Under the pieces are notes generated by a model. The model searched no databases. It was not told the origin of the DNA and saw only the letters and a program-made list of their open reading frames with translations. Source: Odobenus rosmarus divergens (taxonomy: Eukaryota; Chordata; Mammalia; Carnivora; Odobenidae). Taken from it: a stretch of 64,000 nt of DNA. The stretch spans positions 15,444-79,443 of the forward strand of contig NW_004451013.1 of assembly GCF_000321225.1 (NCBI RefSeq). The letters run 5' to 3'. Of the stretch, positions 1-11,817 are shown one piece after another. Within the stretch, counting starts at the first letter, position 1, and each line of letters begins with the position of its first letter. The position numbers and the translations under genes were made by a program.

Positions 1-1245
1 TGGAGTTCTGCCGTTCTCATTGATCGGTAAACTTGGTCTTGGCTGGCTGTTCTTGCTGATCTTCTGGGGAAGGGGACTGTTGCTGTAGTTCCCAAATGTC
101 TTTGCCAGAGGTGGAATTGCCCCACCCTTGTCAGCCCGCGGTAAGTAATCTGCTCGGGTTTGCTCTCGGGAGCTTTTATTCTTTTTAAAGATTTATTTAT
201 TTATTTTGAGAGAGTGAGAATGATAGAGAGAGAGAGAGAGAGAGAGCGCACGCACACGAGCGGGGGAGGGCCAGAGGGAGAAGCAGGTTCCTCGCTGATC
301 AGGGAGCCTGATGCAGGACTTGATCCCAGGACTCCAGGATCATGACCTAAGCCGAAGGCAGTCGCTTAACCAACTGAGCCACCCAGGCGCCCTGCTCTGG
401 GGAGCTTTTGTTCCCTGCAAGCTTTCGGTACAGATTTGGAGGATGAGAGTGAAAATGGCGGCCTCCCAATCTCTGCCCCAGAGGAGCCGAGAACTTGGAG
501 CCCCACTCCTCAGTGTGCCCCCAGAGAAAAGCAGTCAATCACTCCCGTCTCCCTGGTCTCCGCTGCACTCCGTGCTCACCCGGCCTGTGAACGAGCGTTT
601 CCATCTCTGGCACCTGACTCGGTGTGGAGTCTCCAAACCCAGCAGATCCCTGCAGTGCGCTCCCGTGCTGCTCCTCCCAGGGAAGGAAGGGGAGTCTCCC
701 CGGATCTGCTGCTTGTTGGGTCCCTGCTGGAGGAGCAGTGGCCCGACTGTGCTGCGGATCACAATTTATGGCAACCCCAAGCTGAGAGCCCGCGCCTTGG
801 CTCCGTCCCTTCAGCCAGCTTCCCTGCTCCAATACCTGGGAGCTCTGCTGCACTCAGGCACCCCCAGTCTTTCTGTGACCCCGAGGGTCCTGAGACCACA
901 CTGTCCCGCGAGGGTTCCACCCCCCGCTTAGCCACTGGAGCGACGTCCCTCAGCGGAGCCGACTTCTGAAAGTTCCGATTTTGTGCTCCGCGGCTCTAGC
1001 ACTTGCCAGAAGCGGCCGATGGAGGCCCCCTCCCCCCGCTGTCCATCCTCCCGAATAATGCCTTGGATTCACTTCTCCGCACGTCCTACCTTCCAGTAAG
1101 TGGTCGCTTTTCTGTTCAGAGAGTTGCTGCTATTCTTTTCTTCGATCTCCTGTTGAGTTCGTAGGTGTTCAGAATGGTTTGATCCCTACCCAGCTGAATT
1201 CCTGAGACAAGACGAAATCCAGGTCTCCTACTCCTCTTGCTCTGC
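1..1245 (+). mobile_element. LINE-1 5'UTR fragment (carnivore L1), 5' end outside window
   Basis: This GC-rich, CpG-containing stretch resembles the 5' untranslated/promoter region of carnivore LINE-1 elements, including the segment around 900-1200 that precedes ORF1 in intact copies. It is split at 178-392 by a Can-SINE. No ORF1 follows: after about 1245 the sequence becomes ordinary AT-rich DNA, so the body of the element is missing. Overlapping open frames at 311-969 come from the GC-rich composition and are not genes. The family assignment is from memory of carnivore L1 5'UTRs; the exact subfamily is not determined. Confidence 0.65.
178..392 (-). mobile_element. Can-SINE (tRNA-Lys derived), inserted in L1 5'UTR
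   Basis: On the + strand it reads from the reversed A-rich tail (AAAGATTTATTTATTTATTT), through a GA-rich stretch, to the reversed tRNA-like head ending CCACCCAGGCGCCC, so the element lies on the minus strand. It is flanked by 17-bp target-site duplications with one mismatch: TGCTCTCGGGAGCTTTT at 161-177 and TGCTCTGGGGAGCTTTT at 393-409. Confidence 0.93.
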
Positions 1246-1269
1246 CCCCCCATAATTTACTCTTTATAA

Positions 1270-1375
1270 TAATATGAGGTAGGTATTTTTTATCCCTATT
1301 AACAGATGAGAAAATGGAGGCTTTCAGAGGTTAAGTAGTGGGGCTGGTTTTCAAACCCAGATGTTTATAACTCCA
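1270..1375 (-). repeat. MIR fragment
   Basis: It contains the antisense MIR core signature: GAGGTAGGTATT, then ACAGATGAGAAAATGGAGGC and GAGGTTAAGTAG. Diverged and short. A MIR is an ancient mammalian tRNA-derived SINE with no coding capacity. Confidence 0.6.
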
Positions 1376-2097
1376 ATGTTCTTAGTCACCATTGCATATT
1401 ACATGTCATGTCATGTTATGCATATTCCAATATGGTATCTCACTCATGCTAGGAACAGTCCCCCTCCACTCTTGCCCCCACAAAGAATTGGTATTCTCCC
1501 TTCCCTTCTTTGTCTACAACAACTATAGGACTGTTTCTTCCTTCATATGTTATTTTACAAGGAAGATTAGGTCCAAATTGGTGGCTCAAATATAGTGATT
1601 CTATAATGCAGATAATTCTGATAATAATATCCTGCTCTCTTATTTATATTTTGCCCAGTCTTCATTGTTATTTTTAAACTTGAATTTTTATTCAACCATC
1701 TGTTTATTAAAATAGCTCCTTTTAAGCCATAGTCAGGTCTTTTGTGGAACAAGACAAGCGAATGAATAAATAAAAAAAGCCTATTTTCATAGCTTGATAA
1801 ATTGCTCAATAGGATGGATTAAGGACCTAACAGGTATTATTTGAGAGCAGCCATTGCTTCTGGTTGTTTCCTCAAGTTTTATAAGTCCCAAATAATTCAA
1901 GTGATAAAATATATATTTTTGAGAGTCAGTATTGCGGATTACCTCTGTGAGGTAATAAACATCTTTAAGAATGGCCAAGTCTAGTATGCTGTTCAATAAA
2001 TGTTGACTGGCTAGCTAAATATTCTGAATTAATAACTTTCAATGTATGTATCCTGTGAAGTAGTCCTTCACAGGTATTTTATAGCATATAGACAAAA
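1376..2097. other. Unique-looking AT-rich intergenic DNA
   Basis: I see no gene, RNA or recognisable repeat here. The short open frames on both strands have no family resemblance and are expected by chance. Confidence 0.5.
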
Positions 2098-2109
2098 CAG
2101 AAAGGTGGA

Positions 2110-2327
2110 GGGGCAACTCGGTGACTCAGTCGGTTAAGTGACTGGCTCTTGACTTTGGCTCAGGTCATGATCTCAGAGTCCTGAGATCTCTGCACTCAGC
2201 AGGGATTCTGCTTGAGATTCTCTCTCTCCCTCTTCCTCTGCCCTTACCCCCACTGTGTGCGCACACATGCTCTCTCTCTCTTTCTCAAATAAATAAATAT
2301 AAACCCCCCCAGGCCCCCCCAAAGCCC
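2110..2327 (+). mobile_element. Can-SINE
   Basis: Diverged tRNA-like head (GGGGCAACTCGGTGACTCAG), a CT-rich middle and a CAAATAAATAAATAT tail followed by a C-rich stretch. Target-site duplication CAGAAAGGTGGA at 2098-2109 and 2328-2339. Confidence 0.9.
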
Positions 2328-2570
2328 CAGAAAGGTGGATAATAACCTAAAAAAAGGTAAACAAGGTGGAGGAGTCCTATTTCAGTCTAATCATTCAGAG
2401 GAAATTCACTTTAGTAGCAAATTCATTTCTTCCAGAGAAAGAAATGTGCTAAGATGTGGCAGAGGTAATTATGTGAATAACACTAGGCAGTATGGGTTCT
2501 TTGAATGCCTTTACCAGATTGTAAAATTCTCTGCAAATGGTTCTTAAGATCAGATATGATACATTCAAAC

Positions 2571-2769
2571 AGATTTTATTTATTTTTTAGAGAGCAGGAG
2601 AGAGAGTGTGTGGGGGAGGGGCAAAAGGAGATGGGGAGAGAGAATCTTAAACAGGCTCTCCACCCAGCGTGGAGCCTGATGAGGGGCTCAGTTTCGCCAC
2701 CCTGAGATCATGACCTGAGCTGAAATCAAGGGTCAGACCCTTAACTGACTGAGCCACCCAGGCATCCCC
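2571..2769 (-). mobile_element. Can-SINE
   Basis: Reverse orientation, beginning AGATTTTATTTATTTTTTAG and ending TGAGCCACCCAGGCATCCC. Flanked by imperfect direct repeats around 2552-2567 (AGATATGATACATTCA) and 2770-2785 (AGATATGATGCATTCA). Confidence 0.9.
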
Positions 2770-2944
2770 AGATATGATGCATTCACATTCTGAACTATGT
2801 TTTAAACTACTTGTATGGTTCTAACTTATACAGCAGTTTAACTTTACTAATCCAACAGATACTTATTGATTCCCTACTATGTTCCAGATTTGGGCTTGAG
2901 ATACCTGGGGGAACAAAATGGACAAATATCCTATTCTTACTGTG

Positions 2945-3632
2945 ATAGGCTGAACAGTGCCCACCAGAGATGTCTACATCCGAATCCCTGGAAACTGTGA
3001 ATATGTTACTTTATGTGGCTAAAGGGATTTCGCAGGTATAATTAAGAATCTTGGGATGAGAGATTATCCAGGATTATCTCAGTGAGCCTGAAATGCAATT
3101 ACAAATGTCTTTATGAGAAGGATGCATGATGGATTTCCTTCATAAGAGGAAAAGGCAATGTGCTTATGTAAACAAAGACTGGGGTAATGTGATTTGAAGA
3201 TGTAGGAAGGGCCACAAGCCAAGAAGAATGGGTGAATGCTAGAAGTTGAAAAAGGGAAGGAAACAGATTCTCCCCTCAGGGCCTTCTGCTGACACCTTGA
3301 CTTTGACCCAGTGAAACTGATTTTGGGCTCCTGACTTCCAGAACTCTAAGAGAACAATTTTTTTTAAAAAAAGATTTTATTTATTTATTTGACAGAGAGA
3401 GACACAGCGAGAGAGGGAACACAAGCAGGAGGAGTGGGAGAGGGAGAAGCAGGCTTCTCGCCGAGCAGGGAGCCTGATGCAGGGTTCGATCCCAGGACTC
3501 TGGGATCATGACCTGAGCCGAAGGCAGACGCTTAACGACTGAGCCACCCAGGTGCCCTAAGAGAACAAATTTATGTTGTTTTAGCCACCAAGTCTATCAT
3601 AATTTCTTATAGCAGCCATGGGAAACTAATGC
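2945..3632 (+). mobile_element. MaLR-type (MLT1-like) solo LTR, split by a Can-SINE
   Basis: It begins around GATAGGCTGAACAGTGCCC and ends CAGCCATGGGAAACTAATGC, with the internal segments CTGACTTCCAGAACTCTAAG and TTTTAGCCACCAAG typical of MaLR-like LTRs. No internal retroviral coding sequence is present. The Can-SINE at about 3361-3556 interrupts it. Class is fairly clear from memory; the exact family is not. Confidence 0.6.
3361..3556 (-). mobile_element. Can-SINE inside the LTR
   Basis: Reversed Can-SINE with AAAGATTTTATTTATTTATT at the left and GAGCCACCCAGGTGCC at the right. Target-site duplication CTAAGAGAACAA just left (3346-3357) and again just right from about 3557. Confidence 0.92.
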
Positions 3633-4080
3633 ATTCATGGAAGTTTCATTCTAGAGGAGGAGATGGTAAATAATAATGACAGTAAACAAATCATATAGTA
3701 TGTTAGAAGGTAATAAGTAATATGGAAAGGAGGGATGGTAGGGCAGGGTAAGAGGGATGGAGAGGGCCTGATCCATGCAGGGGTGCTGGTGAGCCATGGG
3801 GCGAGATTTACAGTATAAGAGGAGTCAGCAGAACAGACCTCATTGAGAAGGTGAAACGTGAGGAAAGACATGAGCTGGTAAAGGAGTTAGCTAAGTGGAC
3901 CTGTGTGAGAACTATTCCAGGTAGAGAGAGCAACAGTACAAGTGCCCTAAGACCGGAGTCTGCCTGGTGTGTTTAAGGAAACAGGTGGGGTGATGAAAGT
4001 GGGAGGAAGAGGAGCAGGGAGAGCAGAGATGCATAGGTGCGGGCTGATGAGCTGAGCTCTGGTAGCCCCTGTAGAGCCTA

Positions 4081-7000
4081 ATGTTAGGAAGAGGAAACCA
4101 TTCTACAGATTTATTAGAATTCTTTTCTAGAAGATAACACATAGCAGGTCAATTCAGTGAAATCATTTTTGATTGAAAAACAATTATTGATAGGATAAGC
4201 TAGACGAGGACCACAGACACAGAGGCATCTCCTCCATTGGTCTCAAAACACCAAACTGGATTGGAAGAATGAAATCAATCAACCGATTATGTATGCGGGA
4301 CAGAAGTTTTCCATTGCTTTTGAGTGTAAATATACAAGGACTCTCCTTGAAGCCAACTGCGTTTTAGCTGGTGTCACTGTCTGCTTTTTAGAAATTTTTG
4401 ATTATTCTAAGGTCCAACTTTCATAATTTTGATGAAATAATTTCTTAGTAAAAGAAATGGTTTTGGATGACAGCATCCACTTTTGGTGCAATCTGTATCT
4501 GGATTCAATATATTTGAAACCGTGGCAGATTCTATGTGTGAAGCAGGGGTGTCAAAGACTAGCGGCTAACGTTTAGTTGCATGGGTCAGCCTCATGGCAG
4601 AACAGCCTGGATTGATTGCTTTGAGCAGATGTCTTGGCAAGTTGAAGGCACCATGGCATGATGATTGCCAGCCTAGTCCTGGCCCAGTGGTTCATTTAGT
4701 ATTCCAGGCACCTTTGGCCTTTCAGTGGGAGCAAGGTTCACCCAATGTGTTTTCCATTCCACACCCTGATGTCGTTAAATTCTAAAATCACCTTCAGATG
4801 TGGTGTGGTTATGAGCTCAATTTCTCTTTCTTCTTCACATGTTCTATTTGGATTATGTCTACCATGGCAATACTATCAAAGGCCTCATGCCCACTTAAAT
4901 CTTGGCTATATAACTTCATGGCAAATGCACTCTTCAAACAATCTAGAATCATTGCATCAGAATTTTGTTCAAGCTAAACAAATAGTATTTGTAGAAAAAA
5001 ATGAATAAACCAATGTTTGAATTAGCAGGGAGTGTCTGTCCTTGCTTTCCCTGGCTACTCCTAACTTTGAAGTTTTTGCAGATTCCTGGGCCTGTTCTGG
5101 TATTAGATGGAGTTCCATCATCAGACTCAGACCATCAGCCAAGGGGAACTGGAGCAGACCCTGCTCATGGGGTACCTGGGATGAGTCCCAGGCACTCGTA
5201 TGCCCAGTGAGGTGAATCTTCCACTAATCCCACTACATTTAATCTTTATAAACAGGCTTCTCTCTTGGTTTCTTATTTTATGCTCTAGTTCCTTGTGTGA
5301 TTGGTTCTCTGTGTAGAATGCTACTCCAACTGGCTGTTGACCAGACCACCTGCAGGTATATGGAGGGCCAGTTTCGTTTAATGGACCAGAGTATGATCAG
5401 GGGTTTGTATCCAGGTTCTTCAGAGAAACAGAGCTATTAGGATATATATAGGAACACCTGAATAGAACAAAAACACAGCCTTCTCCAAGGATATGATGTA
5501 TATAATGTAACGTATGTATAATGTATGTATATATGTAATCTCTTTCTCTGTATGTAGCTCTTTATATATATTTATGTACACACACACACACACACACACA
5601 CACACCTTAATGGTTTTTCTGAAGAACTTTGACCAATACAGAATCCTAAAGACCATTCTAACCTAGCCTTTTCTCCTCTTTTTCTTTCCTTTACCTGTTG
5701 CTCTCCAGGGTGTAGATGGGGCATCCGAAGCTTAGAGGGATCCAGTGACTTGTCCGAGATAATCAGCTGATTGGTGACTGAGGTGGCATGTTGAACTACT
5801 GTTGGAGTGGGGAGAGGGGTGGCCTCAATGATGACTAAGACATTGGCCCTCTGGATACCTGGGATTGTTTGAAGGAATAGAGATGCCAGGAGAATGTATG
5901 TATTTTGAGACAAAGTTTTACCCTCATTCAGTTGTGTTTAAACCGCCAACTGTGGCAGAGACATGCAGAAGTGTTCAGTGTGCAGAAGAGGCACTCTGGA
6001 AAGGGAGACATTTCTGTCTGATGATTATCCTATTAAGAATAAAGCCTCAATTATGTGAAAGAACAAACTTCCAACATGTGTAAAAACAGCAAAGTTTCTA
6101 TTTGTCAAGGACACAGTGTTCTGATAGCAGTTTTGTTCCTTCTGCATAGTGAGGACTGGCTCTGACTGACACTCATGAGTGAGCTCCTCTTACAGTCAGA
6201 CAAGTCAAACTCTGAAAGCCAGCACTTTTTTGAACTTTAAGGAATAAATTCATGACCACGCAGGGCTTTCAATTTGGTATTTAAAAATTTTACAATAGAT
6301 GAAACAATGTCAACCATGTGAGAGTACGTTATAATGGGCTCTTAGAAAATGAGACGTGAATCTTCAGTTCTGCCTGGACATGGAACATATTGGGGAAAAT
6401 ATGGGTAATTAATTCCATGATTCAGCCAAGAATGATTTTCCTCTTCATTTCTTTTTCTGCCTTGTGTGTTAGATAATTTGAGAGTATTTTTTAATTTACT
6501 CAGTCTATAATTTTTGTCCACTTCATATTGTCTAGAGAGATATAGTCTTTGAGACAAGGGAAAAACACAAATGTATATATAATTATTCAATACACCTCAA
6601 TGGACACCACCAAAGGAATTGTACTAAGTTTTATGTAAGATACAAGAATACAGAGAACCCAGCCTCTTTTGTCAGTTTAGCAGGTAGAAAGATCTTAGTT
6701 CCATAAGGGAGAAATTGTTATAGGAATTTATGCACTCACTTACCAAATATTTACTCTTTGCATTAGGCACTATGACAGGGGCTGTATAGACGATTAAGAT
6801 CCAGTGTTCAGTTTGGAAGCTGAGAAAGAAATGCCAAAACCAGGGAAAAAGTACAAGAATATAAAGCTTTTTCATTTCTTTTGTGTCTCTCTCAACTTGT
6901 CATGGTGGTGTTTATTTGCTATTTGATGTTCTAAGTAAATAAAACTCAAAATGTTAAATGCTTAGCATGAATTTTATTGTTCATCTCTATATTGTGCAAT

Positions 7001-8535
7001 GCCAATTCAAAAACAAATATCAGAATATTTCTTTTGTGTGGAGTCACCAAAATTACACAATTTGTAATTTGTGGCTTGTCTTTGGCAGGTGCCCCTAGCT
7101 GGTCAGAGATAAATTTAAGACAGAATGAAGAAGGTAAGAAGGAAGAAGAGAAATTTCCTCAGGCATGGAGCTGGCTGAGGGGGTGCTCAGGGCACAAGGA
7201 CACTTAGGGGCTGGACAGACCGTCACAGGCACTCAAGGGTCCTGCTCCATGATTTGGGGTATGTGTGCATTTGCTTGGGCCTCATGGCTACTACTGAGTT
7301 CCTCTTTCCATCAGCCAAGGAACCTATAAGCAGCATTCCAGCAGGGGGCTGAGGCCATGGGAGTCAAGCCAGGGGTCCCTTATTTCCATAGGCCTACGAC
7401 CCCAACCCCTGGTAGATGGACAGCCGCTAAAGATCTGAAACCTCTGTGCCAGGATATGGTTCAGTGCCTGGATGAGGTACAGAGGCTTGCCCCTATCCTG
7501 GCCCACACAGATCTCACCTGGAATGGGAATGGCAGCAGCTAGGCCTAAGATGCCACAGGGTGTGTGCCTGACCTCAACCCTACCCAAGCTCATGGCCAGG
7601 CCCCTTTGTAGCTGAAGAGTGACAGCAGTTACAGATAGTGATAGAGTTGGGGAGGCTGGCTGGGGTGTGGGACAGGGGACTAGGTCATGGTGGACTGGTC
7701 CTAGGGAGGCCCATCCCAGGAAGGTGTGATTGTGCAGGAGCGAGGTTCTAAGCCCCTTGTGCATGTTCCTTTGTACCATTGAACTTCACTTAAAAACACA
7801 AATTCAAATAAAAAATGATTCAGAATTTCAAGGTGGCACTGGCTACATACCCAAGAAGCTAGTCCTATTCTGGAGTTCAGCTTTTTGATACTGTTTCCAT
7901 AGCTATGATGGCTCTATCTTTTACGGAAAGCAGTTCTCTCTTTGTGCTGACTTAGAGGAATAGCAAGCTATCAATATTCTCCCCTTCAAGCTCTCTTTAC
8001 TTGAATTGCAGTTCAAGAGATGAATTTTCAGTTTTTTAAGGTGTGATTTTCTTTACTTCTCCAAGGACAGTCTCATCATCCTTCATGGTAGTTGTAGATT
8101 TGCTTTGGATTTGGATACTGGTGTTTTGAAGCTTCATCTCTTCTCTGAATAATAAAGGTAAAAATAACTACCTGCTGGTGTTAATGTGTACATGAGAAGA
8201 GCCTGTCAGAGTGCTGGGTGGGAAATCAAATATTATTGTTTTATTCTGCCTCCTTCCAATCATTTCCTTCTTTTTACCTCACAGACTTTTTATTCTGACA
8301 TATGAAGAATTCTTGTTAACATAAAGAGTTAACACAAACATTAGTGCCAAAAATGTGCCACCACTGGGTCTTGGATATTGTGAAAGATGTAGATGGATTA
8401 TTGAAAAACTTTTTGCACTGAAAGAAAAACAATATAGGCATCTGTCCTTCGGGTGGTAGGATTAGTAGAAACAAACCTTGTACATAAAGGACAGCACTTT
8501 ATGTTTTATTAAACCTAGAGTCAATATGAAGAGTT
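4081..8535. other. Intergenic DNA, no supported gene
   Basis: No gene or RNA is recognisable. The stretch includes a TATG/TATA-rich tract at about 5495-5575 followed by an AC dinucleotide array. The region 7100-7800 is somewhat GC-richer and has a 151-codon minus-strand frame at 7324-7779, but I recognise no domain, signal peptide or splice structure in it. There may be further old repeats here that I cannot name by eye. Confidence 0.4.
5578..5605. repeat. (AC)n microsatellite
   Basis: An uninterrupted AC array of 14 units, directly after a TATG/TATA-rich tract. Likely length-variable between individuals. Confidence 0.95.
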
Positions 8536-8539
8536 GGTT

Positions 8540-8640
8540 GGAGTATGGGTTTTGTGGTCAGATAGCCTTGGTTTTGTCACATGCTCTTGCCATTCTAATC
8601 AGGCAAGTTGTTTTTTTATGCTTGGGTTTCCACATCTGTA
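8540..8640 (+). repeat. Possible MIR fragment
   Basis: Weak sense MIR-like order, with GGTCAGATAGCCTTGG followed by CAGGCAAGTTG. Short and diverged. Confidence 0.35.
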
Positions 8641-8654
8641 GTACACATATTTTA

Positions 8655-9095
8655 TTTGTTCATTCATTCATTCACTCACTCATCATTCATGCATTCATTT
8701 ATTCATTCATTCCTGAGCACCTCCTCAGCATGTGCAAAATGCTGAAAACACAGTGGTGTTGGCAGATGTACAGTTGGTATGATGTACAAAGAGCACACTC
8801 ACTTCTGGGGTGCTGAACCCTGAAGCTTGAATAGGAGACAGGCAACGCATGAGGGATTGAAGGAAGATTCTTAAATATAGGGGGTGAATGAAGGCCAAGG
8901 GACAGGGTTCGGGACCTGAGAATGTCAGTGGGGCCAAAGCATTGAGTTCTAGGGCTGAAGAATGAGAGTTAAGCATTGGGAAGAAGTAGCTGAATAAATT
9001 AGGAAGGGCCTTGAAAACCATGTTAAAGCATTCAGAGTATCTTAAGAGTGACAATAGCACTTCCCAAACAGTACTTCCCATTGGGACCAGAGTCC
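8655..9095 (-). repeat. LINE-2 fragment with (ATTC)n-like tail
   Basis: An imperfect ATTC repeat (about 8657-8712) leads into CCTGAGCACCTCCTCAGC and GGGCCTTGAAAACCATGTT, in the order seen in the reverse complement of L2 3' ends. Confidence 0.5.
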
Positions 9096-9369
9096 AGAGG
9101 AACTGCTGAGCACTGTCCCTTCCAGAAGATTCACAATGCACATTAGTATCTGTTAATGTTCTTCAATAAACAATTCCATTTCACATTTGTTTAATAGCTT
9201 TCCCAAACCTAATTAATGTTTTTAAGAAATTAACCTCTTACGAACTGAGGCCCCAGAGAACCTGCTTGAGGGGAAATGATGATAAATGGAAAGCCGTTTC
9301 AAGGTTGTAAGTTGGGGCCCAACATTAACCATATTTGCAGTTTATAAATGTATAGTAATACCTACCACA

Positions 9370-9545
9370 TATGGAGCACCAGCTACTCTTCAAAGCACTT
9401 ACTTAATTTAACTTAATTTAATTCTTACAACAAGTCCATGAGGTAGGTATTGTTATTTTTTACATTGTTAAGATGAGAAAATCAAGGCATAAAAGAATTA
9501 GGTAATTTCCTAAGGTTATGGAGCTAGTTATAAACGGAGGGCCTT
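9370..9545 (-). repeat. MIR fragment
   Basis: Antisense MIR signature: CCATGAGGTAGGTATTGTTA, then AAGATGAGAAAATCAAGGC and TAGGTAATTTCCTAAGG. Confidence 0.65.
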
Positions 9546-9854
9546 GAACATGAACTTGGCCAGTCTGGTCTTGGAACCCCTACTCAACAGAAGAATCTGA
9601 CTGCACAGGGTAATGGATTAGAGTCAAACAAGAATGGAGACAATTAGGAGGAGGTTGCTGCCATCATGCAGATGAGAAATGATGGCTACTTGGACTTCCT
9701 ACATTTGCTTAGAAGATTAAGTATTATAACATAATTAAAGTATCTACGCTAGTTTTTACTATATGGTAGGCAGTCAACAAATAATAGTTTTCCCATGAAT
9801 ATATGGAAACTTGATATATGAGAGATATAAATTCCAGAATAGTGATGAAGGGGG

Positions 9855-10235
9855 GCATACAAGTTTGCTAGGGTTGCCACAACAAAATACCACAAACTGG
9901 GTGGATTAAATGCAAAAATTTATTATCTTACAGTACTGGAGGCTAGAAGTCTAAAATCAAGGTGTTGCCAAGGTTGGTTCTTTCTGAGGGTTGTGAGGAA
10001 AGATTCTGTTCTCTTTCCTTAGCTTGTAGTTGACCATCTTCATGTTCACCTTGTGTTCTCCCTGTATGTGTGTCTATCTCCAAATTTCCTTTTTTTATTA
10101 GGACACCAGTCATACTGGATTAGGGCCCACCCCAAAGTCCTCATTTTAACTTTACTACCTCTGACCTTATCTCCAAAGAAGGTCACATTCTGAAGTACTG
10201 GGGATTAGGACTTCACAATTCAATCCATAATAGAG
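9855..10235 (-). mobile_element. MaLR-type (MLT1-like) LTR, reverse orientation
   Basis: The + strand shows the reverse of the LTR end (AGGGTTGCCACAACAAAATA, then CCACAAACTGGGTGGATTAA) through AATTCAATCCATAATA. This is the opposite orientation of the same broad class as the LTRs at 2945 and 18250. It is non-coding; no internal retroviral sequence is attached. Confidence 0.6.
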
Positions 10236-11817
10236 GGATTATTTAGTAATAACATCATGAAAATCAGTTATCTATATGGAGAAACCCCCTGGATTCCTAC
10301 ATCACATAATATTCAAAAATCATTGTCTGAAAGATTGAAGACTTAAATATGGAAGGCAAGAATGTTAAAATGTTTAGAAAATATATAGTAGAATATCTTT
10401 ATAATCTGGAAAAACTTTTAAAATGTGATACATGGGGTGAATTGCTGGGAAGATGGCAGAATTGGAGGACCCTAAGCTCACCTTGTCTCATGGATACAAC
10501 TAGATAACACCGATATCAATGTAAATAACCCAGAAAACAACCTGAAGACTGGCAGAACAAACCTCACAACTAAATGTGGAGAAAAGGCCACATCAGAGAT
10601 GGTAGGAAGGGGAAGGTGAGGTGGGAAGGGACTTGTGGGCACAGAGAGGGGAGAGAAAGAGACTATCACACTGGGGAGCATGCATAGGGAAGATGAATCG
10701 CTGTAACATTTGGCATTGAAAACCAGAGGGGCTGAATTTCATGAACTCTTACAACCAGCAGGACTTAAAACCTGGAATTTTAAAAATCAGTGGACTTCTC
10801 TTTGGAAGAGGGGGGAGGGCAAGAGAGAACCAAGTCCCTGCCCTTAAAGAGACAGTACAATAGTCTGTCTGGAGATAAAATATAGAAGCAGCAGTTTGAA
10901 AAATGCCTAGGGCATATGGGAAGCAGAGTTATTTATTAATCTCAGAGCATGTCCTAGAAGGACAGAGATCACTGGGAGACTCCTTCAGGCTCAAAGGAGC
11001 TGGCAGGTAACATTTCCCTCCCCTTGTCCAGCATAAACCTACAGCCACCAAGGAACCAGTGTGGCACTGACATTCCCTACCTAACTTGCTGATACCATGC
11101 CCCCCACCCCCTGCTGTGCTTCAACAGGTCTGTCCCCTCCAGCCAGGCCTGCCTTGGTCCCAGTGCTGTGGATCCCTTCTCTCAGAAGACCAGTGCAAAC
11201 CTTTCTAACACATCTTCTGACATGTGCACTTTATGGATCTGCCTCTTCCAACCTGGCTGACCTCAGTCTTGGCAGTGGCAGTGGCAGGTCCCCTCTTACA
11301 GACAACCAGCATGCAAACCTTGCTAAAACTGTGTGCCCTGTCCCCATGCATCTTTTGGATCCACCCCCTTTAATATGCCCTTGGCTGGAGCCCATCCAAA
11401 CCAGGGCTACAAGCCTGGTAGTGTGCAAGCAGCCCTGACAGAGGTCAGCGCCACTCCAAAGTGACTCCTGCCCCAGGGAGAAGGAAGGATAACCACACAC
11501 ACCAGTCAGACTGAGGCCCCAGCAGTGGACTGGGGGAAGACAGCTGGTCTGATGGTAGGTCCCACCCACCAATAAATGCTTCTTAGGGGACAACACAGGG
11601 AAAGCACCCTGCAGTATGGTGCGACTACATCTCTAGCAAATGCCTGGTCTGACTCAACTCAAGCCCAAGGCAGCCCAGACTGGTCCATTAACACCACAGG
11701 GACAAAACACTGCCCACAAGAGGCAAAGAGAGCCACTAAGATGAATGGACTTGAAGGAAAAATTAGCTCAGCCACAACAGCAGGGCACATGCAACACACA
11801 CAGAAGATACCTCTAAA

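Larger units (their letters stand above)
2835..4080 (-). repeat. LINE-2 fragment, interrupted by an LTR (2945-3632)
   Basis: The left part (ACAGATACTTATTGATTCCCTAC) is the reverse of the L2 3' end. After the LTR the L2 pattern resumes at about 3634 with TTCATTCTAGAGGAGGAGAT and continues through CAGTACAAGTGCCCTAAGAC. The join across the LTR is in the order expected of a single L2. Old and diverged, so the boundaries are approximate. Confidence 0.65.

Noticed and set aside
311..969. 206- and 177-codon overlapping + strand frames
   Set aside because: They sit in a GC-rich LINE-1 5'UTR and partly in a Can-SINE. The translations resemble no protein.
7324..7779. 151-codon minus-strand frame
   Set aside because: No signal, domain or family resemblance, and no supporting splice sites or repeat-derived origin that I could identify. 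Most likely chance in a GC-richer patch.
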